A stretch of 64,000 nt of DNA, from positions 1-64,000 of the forward strand of contig NZ_JACJQN010000020.1 of the NCBI RefSeq assembly GCF_014696675.1, read 5' to 3'. Made by a program: the position numbers and the translations under genes. The stretch's first letter is position 1, and each line of letters starts with the position of its first letter. Below the pieces are notes generated by a model. That model saw only the letters and a list, made by a program, of their open reading frames with translations. It ran no database searches and was not told where the DNA came from. Source of the stretch: Phormidium tenue FACHB-1052 (GTDB lineage: Bacteria > Cyanobacteriota > Cyanobacteriia > Phormidesmidales > Phormidesmidaceae). This document shows positions 59,509-64,000 of this stretch, in pieces.

Positions 59509-62500
59509 TCAGCCAGCGGAGGGGCTCGGCTCCAGATTATAGGTGTTGATCAGCTGTTTAACCTGAGCCAGCACTAGCGGGTCGGCGTCTTGCTGCATCA
59601 GGGGCAGCAGCTCCCGCAGGGCACGGGGCGACGCCACGGCTAAATAGGTCAGCACAGCCTCGCGCACAAAGCCGGTAGGGTGCTGGAGCGAGGCCAGGGT
59701 GTGCTCGGCGGTGAGATTCCACCGCTGCACGCGGGCCAGGTGAAAGCAGCAAGCGATCGTCCAGTCTGACAAAAAGTTGCGCAGGTCGAGCAGCTGACGC
59801 AGGCGATCGCGGGGCAGCATGGGTCGGTAGGCAATCAGCGGTGTAGACAGGGCCAGCAGCTTCAGCTTGTCGGCGTCTAGACGGCGATCGAGCAGGATCA
59901 GAATCGACCGTTTGTTGGCCACATCCACCACATTGTCGAGAATTTCGATGCCCCTGGCCCACTGGGCGGCTGATCCGCTGAGACTCACCTGGGCGGCCTG
60001 AATGGCAGTGGCGGGCGACACGAACCGCAGCAGCATAAATAGCCGCTCGGTAGCGTCTGCCTGTAGCCCATCAAGGGCTTTGCGCAGTAGATCCGCCTCG
60101 ATACCCTCAACACGGTTGGATGCCAAATCGACCTTGGCCGCCAGCATCTGCCCGGCAAAGGCCAGCTCCGTATTCAGCAGATCTTCGATGCCGCTGCGGC
60201 CTAGCATGCGGTCTAGGGCCTCGTCGATCAGAGACGATCGCTTTACCCCTGACTCTTGGTACAGGCTGAGCAAGATCCGCAGAATGTGGCGACGGGTGCT
60301 GCCCCAGGTGGTGATCAGGTTTTGAATAAGAAACTCTAGGGCGGAGACGGTGCCAATGTTGCCAATCACCTGCCAGGCTTGGTTACGCAAGATTTCGGGA
60401 CGGTAGCTGTCGAGGGCAAGCTCTTGAAGCATGGGCAGGGCATCGTTGCCCAGGCGGGTGAGGGCAGCTATAGCGGCTTCACGGGTTGACTTGTACTGAA
60501 GCGCCTTGAGCAGCGAGGGGTAATATTTTTTGTATTGAGTGGCGGCGATCGCTGCCAAGATCGCCCGCCGCACTCGCAGCGACGAGTCTTGCAACAGGTC
60601 GTCAATGTAGATACTGAGTGATTCCATATAGTCGGCCTCACCCAGGGCGCGGCAGCCCATCACCCGCTCCCGCTCTTCGTCGTGCACCAGCATTTTGCGC
60701 AGGGTAGCGGTGGCCTCGGCCCGCTCCTGTAGGTTGCCCCGCCGCAGCATCAGCGAGGCCGCCGTACCGCGCACCACCGCATCCACCTCCGGCGGCAGGT
60801 AGGGTCGCAGATCATTGATATCAAAGCGCTCCTGGGCCAACCACACGTAGCGGAGGGCCAGGGCCAAAATTTCGGGAGCCTGGTGGGGCACCTCTAGCAG
60901 CTCTTGCACCTGGGCGGTGTAGGCCGGGTTGGGATACTCTAGCATCGCCTCTAGGCTCTGGCGCTGAAGGGCTGGAGGTAGAGCCTCCAGGCGGGGAGCC
61001 AAGATTTCGCCCACATTTTTGGGGTCGATGTGGCTGAGCAGCTCAATGCACGATCGCTTGTTGGCATCCAATCCAGGCTTTTCAAGCTGCTCAATAAAGG
61101 CCCGCTTCAGCACCCGCAGGTTGGCGTCAGAAAAGGTCAGCAGGCCGCGCTCGGCTCCCCGCACCAGCAGGTTGAGGTAGCGCGATCGCAGCAGCACCAT
61201 AATCGCAAACCACACCAGCGCCGCTACCACGGTGCCCAACAAAAACAGTCGTGCCTGCACCAGAGTATCCACCAGCCCAACCCGGTTGCAAACAGCAATA
61301 GTGACCAAAATGGCCACCCCCGTGCCCCCCATCGACAGCGGCTCAGCAATCCCCCCCACCCATGACTGCACCGTGCTGCGCACCTGATCAGGAATCGGCT
61401 GAAACAGGATCGGGCGCGTGGTGGCGACCAGCGTATAGCGCAACCACTCATCAAAAAACTTCAGCACAATTAGCCCGACAAACATGACCGTCAGCCCCAG
61501 CCGCACGGGGTAGCTGCCCACCAGGGCGATCACCCCAATCACCACAATCACCGAGGGCAGCACCAGGGCTACCTTAAACACCCCTTCTCGCTCGATCAGT
61601 CGGCTGGAGGTAAACCACTGGGTAAACAGCTCAATCAGCCCCAGCAGGCCGCTGAAAAAGCCCAAAAAAGCGGCGATCGCATCGACATCAAGATTGGTCT
61701 CCAGCTGATTGAAGAACTGAAACTCAATGGAGAACAGCAGCATCTGGGCCAGCACAAAGAACGAAAACAGCAGCACCACATACTGCTGGATCGGCCCCTG
61801 AAGCCGCTGGCGCGACTTGAAGCTCTCCACTGACTCAGCATCTTCTGCCTGGCGGCGGGGTGAGTCGGGGAAGGCGTGCTCGTAGTTGCGGCTGAGGTGG
61901 TACAAAATAGCCGCCCCCGCCACCATCACCACAAAAGCAAGCAGCATAACGTTTTGCAGCCCAATCAGCTTGAGCAGCAGGTAGACCGAAAAGCCGCTGA
62001 TCACGTCGGCCACCAGGTTGCCGCTGCTAATAATCGGATACGCCCGCTTGATCTCGCGAATGTTAAAGAGCTGGTTGGCGGTCACCGACAGGTTGAGGTC
62101 ATTGAGCCCATAGATGGCCTCAATCCACAGCCGCATCGAAAACACCATGGGAGCCGCCAGCCACGGTATCGTTAGCCCCCAGCGAAACCCCAAAACTGGC
62201 ACAGCCATCAGCATGGCAATGATCACAATCACCCGACGCAGCGGAAACAGCCGCTGTAACCAGGAATAGACTACGCTCAGCCCCAGCCCCACCCCAGCGC
62301 TAAAGATATAGATCCACGGAAGGCTGGCCGCCCCATAGGCTTCCAAAAATAGCGCCGCTGAACTCACCTCCAGCCACAAAATCCCCATGGAGGTGGCGGT
62401 GTAAAAGGCAAACATGAGCAGCGTGCGCTCTTCTTCCCCAGGGCGCAAATTAATCAGGTCGAGCAAGCGCCCCTTAAGGGACTGAATCTCTTTAGCGGGG

Positions 62501-62514
62501 CCAGATAAGCTCAT
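59509..62514 (-). CDS. Nucleotide-transporter-like membrane protein with HEAT repeats
   Basis: A 1001-residue protein. Residues about 25-455 hold 11-12 membrane segments similar to ATP/ADP translocase (Npt/Tlc) and MFS transporters (LFNIREIKRAYPIISSGNLV is diagnostic for this family). Residues about 480-990 are soluble helical repeats of HEAT type (YPSLLKALQYKSTREAAIAA, RDRLRQLLDLRNFLSDW). In many bacteria the same translocase-HEAT protein also carries a CNB domain; here CNB is the separate gene downstream (58926). Substrate unknown. ATG at 62514. Confidence 0.83.
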   Translation of the reverse strand: MSLSGPAKEIQSLKGRLLDLINLRPGEEERTLLMFAFYTATSMGILWLEVSSAALFLEAYGAASLPWIYIFSAGVGLGLSVVYSWLQRLFPLRRVIVIIAMLMAVPVLGFRWGLTIPWLAAPMVFSMRLWIEAIYGLNDLNLSVTANQLFNIREIKRAYPIISSGNLVADVISGFSVYLLLKLIGLQNVMLLAFVVMVAGAAILYHLSRNYEHAFPDSPRRQAEDAESVESFKSRQRLQGPIQQYVVLLFSFFVLAQMLLFSIEFQFFNQLETNLDVDAIAAFLGFFSGLLGLIELFTQWFTSSRLIEREGVFKVALVLPSVIVVIGVIALVGSYPVRLGLTVMFVGLIVLKFFDEWLRYTLVATTRPILFQPIPDQVRSTVQSWVGGIAEPLSMGGTGVAILVTIAVCNRVGLVDTLVQARLFLLGTVVAALVWFAIMVLLRSRYLNLLVRGAERGLLTFSDANLRVLKRAFIEQLEKPGLDANKRSCIELLSHIDPKNVGEILAPRLEALPPALQRQSLEAMLEYPNPAYTAQVQELLEVPHQAPEILALALRYVWLAQERFDINDLRPYLPPEVDAVVRGTAASLMLRRGNLQERAEATATLRKMLVHDEERERVMGCRALGEADYMESLSIYIDDLLQDSSLRVRRAILAAIAATQYKKYYPSLLKALQYKSTREAAIAALTRLGNDALPMLQELALDSYRPEILRNQAWQVIGNIGTVSALEFLIQNLITTWGSTRRHILRILLSLYQESGVKRSSLIDEALDRMLGRSGIEDLLNTELAFAGQMLAAKVDLASNRVEGIEADLLRKALDGLQADATERLFMLLRFVSPATAIQAAQVSLSGSAAQWARGIEILDNVVDVANKRSILILLDRRLDADKLKLLALSTPLIAYRPMLPRDRLRQLLDLRNFLSDWTIACCFHLARVQRWNLTAEHTLASLQHPTGFVREAVLTYLAVASPRALRELLPLMQQDADPLVLAQVKQLINTYNLEPSPSAG

Positions 62515-63048
62515 GCCAAATGCAGTGACGGTAGGCTAGTGCCTCAAGGATACCCAATCTGGAGGATGTGGGCGGGCTTTAGGGGTTTGTGAAGCCAAGC
62601 TAGATAGAGATGTAAGGGTGCGATGGGAGGAGGGAGCCAGTGCCGGTTTGCATTAGCGGCTCTACTAGGAGCAACGGCGTTGTCTGTCTCTCAGGCAGGC
62701 GATCGCCATTGGAAAAACGTCCCTGAAGAGGCGAGGGTGAGAAAGTCGGCGTTGCTGATCAGCAGTATGATTTGCCCCCCTAGCCCCCCAATTCTGGGGG
62801 GAACCAGACGACTTCAAAGTCCCCCAAAATTGGGGGGTTGGGGGGCCGATGCAGCAACTGTTGCTTTTGCAAATTCATTCCTCAATTCAGCAACGCCAGA
62901 AAGTCCAGTGTTTTGTCAGGAGAAATGGTGGAAGGTGCAGGAGGGATGGTTTTAAGGCAGGGACTTTCGGGATAGTATTGAGGTTTGCTAGTTTTGAACG
63001 TCTCGCGAATCAGCGCTGGTGCTGAAACCTTTTACATCCCCAGGCCCT
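62515..63048. other. Intergenic region with C/G-rich hairpin
   Basis: No supported gene. An open frame at 62623-62955 reads through a repeat and looks non-coding. A large palindromic C/G-rich repeat sits at 62774-62847 (GCCCCCCTAGCCCCCCAATT to its complement TTGGGGGGC), a dispersed repeat style of cyanobacteria. Confidence 0.55.
62774..62847. repeat. C/G-rich palindromic dispersed repeat
   Basis: Left half begins GCCCCCCTAGCCCCCCAATT; right half ends AATTGGGGGGTTGGGGGGC, pairing over most of its length with a central CAGACGACTTCAAAG loop. Acts as a stable hairpin; common in filamentous cyanobacterial genomes. Confidence 0.6.
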
Positions 63049-63621
63049 ATGGTTAACCCTTCTATTCTCCCCAGTTCGGCTGTGGCTCCTCAGCAGGCCA
63101 TCAAACACACCCTCTCTGTACTGGTTGAAGACGAGGCCGGGGTGCTGAGCCGCATTGCCGGTCTGTTTGCCCGACGCGGGTTTAACATCGAGAGCCTGGC
63201 GGTGGGGCCAGCTGAAACCTCGGGCATTTCTCGCATCACCATGGTGGTGCCCGGCGACGATGCGGTGATCGAGCAGCTCACCAAGCAGCTCTACAAGTTG
63301 ATTAACGTGCTTAAGGTCAACGACGTCACCGACACCCCCTGCGTCGAGCGAGAGCTAATGCTGCTCAAGGTCAATGCGAGCAGCACCAGCCGCTCTGAAA
63401 TTATTGAGTTCGCCCAAATCTTTCGGGCCAGGGTGGTCGATGTGTCTGAAGACTCTCTCACCCTAGAAGTGGTGGGCGACCCTGGCAAGATGGTGGCGAT
63501 CGTGCAGGTGCTCAACCGCTTTGGCATTCGCGAAATCGCTCGCACCGGCAAAATCTCTCTACCCCGTGAGTCGGGGGTCAACACCGAGTATCTCAAGTCG
63601 CTAGAACGCAAGTTTCAGTAG
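63049..63621 (+). CDS. ilvN: Acetolactate synthase small (regulatory) subunit
   Basis: A 190-residue regulatory subunit (from ATG 63049; GTG 63019 would add ten residues) of acetohydroxyacid synthase, first enzyme of branched-chain amino acid synthesis. The ACT domain is [20 protein letters not shown] then [20 protein letters not shown], with [10 protein letters not shown] following. The C-terminal half ([40 protein letters not shown]) is the second ACT-like domain. Feedback inhibition by valine is the family role. The large subunit ilvB is not in the window. Followed by dapB, 125 bases later. Confidence 0.95.
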   Translation: MVNPSILPSSAVAPQQAIKHTLSVLVEDEAGVLSRIAGLFARRGFNIESLAVGPAETSGISRITMVVPGDDAVIEQLTKQLYKLINVLKVNDVTDTPCVERELMLLKVNASSTSRSEIIEFAQIFRARVVDVSEDSLTLEVVGDPGKMVAIVQVLNRFGIREIARTGKISLPRESGVNTEYLKSLERKFQ

Positions 63622-63746
63622 TCAGTCAGGTCTGACGATTGCAGCGCTGGCAGGTTGAAATGTTCGAGATTTCAGAACTGGTAGCTGATTAACCGTCGGA
63701 TTTGCTGATCTGCTAGTTTCCTTAGCCCGCTAAACCAAGTTTTTCT

Positions 63747-64000
63747 ATGCCTACCCAATCGACTATTCCCGTCGTGGTCAACGGAGCCTACGGCAAAATG
63801 GGCCGTGAGGTCATTAAAGCTATCGATCAAGCGCCAGATATCACGCTAGTGGGGGCAATCGGCAGAAATCCTGAGCTGATGGGCCAGGATATTGGCGAGG
63901 TGATCGGCTACAAACCCCTAGAAGTGCCGGTCATGAATGACCTGGAGGCAACCCTGGTGGCTGCCCAGAGCGAGGGCCTGGCGGTGATGGTTGACCTCTC
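63747..64000 (+). CDS. dapB: 4-hydroxy-tetrahydrodipicolinate reductase DapB, 5' part
   Basis: The first 84 codons of dapB, cut by the window end. [20 protein letters not shown] carries the NAD(P)-binding GxxGxMGR motif, followed by [36 protein letters not shown]. DapB reduces dihydrodipicolinate in the lysine/diaminopimelate pathway. ATG at 63747. The rest of the gene lies beyond position 64000, so catalytic His/Lys cannot be checked. Confidence 0.93.
   Translation, partial: MPTQSTIPVVVNGAYGKMGREVIKAIDQAPDITLVGAIGRNPELMGQDIGEVIGYKPLEVPVMNDLEATLVAAQSEGLAVMVDL

Noticed and set aside
62623-62955. 110-codon frame upstream of ilvN
   Set aside because: It runs through a C/G-rich dispersed palindrome and shows no protein-like pattern or conserved start.

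Overview
The window is chromosomal DNA from a cyanobacterium. The octamer GCGATCGC (HIP1) recurs throughout. Gene content is cyanobacterial: a high-light-inducible (Hlip) protein, a GlbN-type truncated hemoglobin, TrmFO, DUF3318, UreD, a PEP-CTERM protein, WGxxGxxG proteins and ArsS. Base composition and gene style suggest a Leptolyngbya/Nodosilinea-like filamentous lineage; that placement is inference. I saw no rRNA, tRNA or CRISPR array.

Layout. 1-0.65 kb: broken IS4-type transposase remnant. 0.65-4.2 kb: trmFO, a small conserved protein, a PD-(D/E)XK nuclease behind two inverted repeats, and a secreted CHRD protein. 4.3-10 kb: BenE transporter, two AraC-type regulators, an MFS exporter and a dienelactone hydrolase, possibly an aromatic or xenobiotic response cluster. 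10-14.8 kb (accessory): a large NACHT NTPase whose C-terminus is an 18-residue (54-nt) repeat, two small proteins, and a Uma2 endonuclease bracketed by two 81-bp palindromic repeats. 14.8-17.6 kb: YCII-domain protein, GIY-YIG protein, FAD monooxygenase. 17.8-24.7 kb: a 1349-residue GGDEF-EAL protein, then a deacetylase, a secreted duplicated-repeat protein and an amidoligase. 25-30.5 kb: two WGxxGxxG envelope proteins, a membrane stress-like protein, a beta-helix/RTX exoprotein and a manganese catalase, separated by strong hairpin terminators. 31-35 kb: a spore-photoproduct-lyase-like radical SAM enzyme, two coupled small genes, a MOSC protein, glbN and a SIMPL protein. 35.2-37.7 kb: mutS2, carrying a heptanucleotide tandem repeat inside its ATPase. 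38-41.3 kb: two diguanylate cyclases. 41.5-54 kb: arsS, an HTH membrane protein, ureD, DUF3318, Hlip, a minimal histidine kinase, a Sua5/YrdC protein, TPR, PstS, two TonB-like proteins, MetAP, a CDF transporter, a PEP-CTERM protein and rpmB. 54.3-57 kb: lemA with an M48 protease. 57-58.8 kb: Tn3 transposase remnant and an AT-rich Ser/Thr kinase with an apparent -1 frameshift at A-AAA-AAG. 58.9-62.5 kb: nucleotide-transporter/HEAT protein with a separate cyclic-nucleotide-binding protein. 63-64 kb: ilvN and the start of dapB.

The themes are signalling (three c-di-GMP proteins, a kinase, a CNB protein, a NACHT sensor), envelope biology and stress defence. The strongest unexplained signals are the NACHT repeat, the frameshifted kinase, the phase-variable-looking repeat in mutS2, the amidoligase operon and the paired operator-like repeats before the PD-(D/E)XK nuclease.
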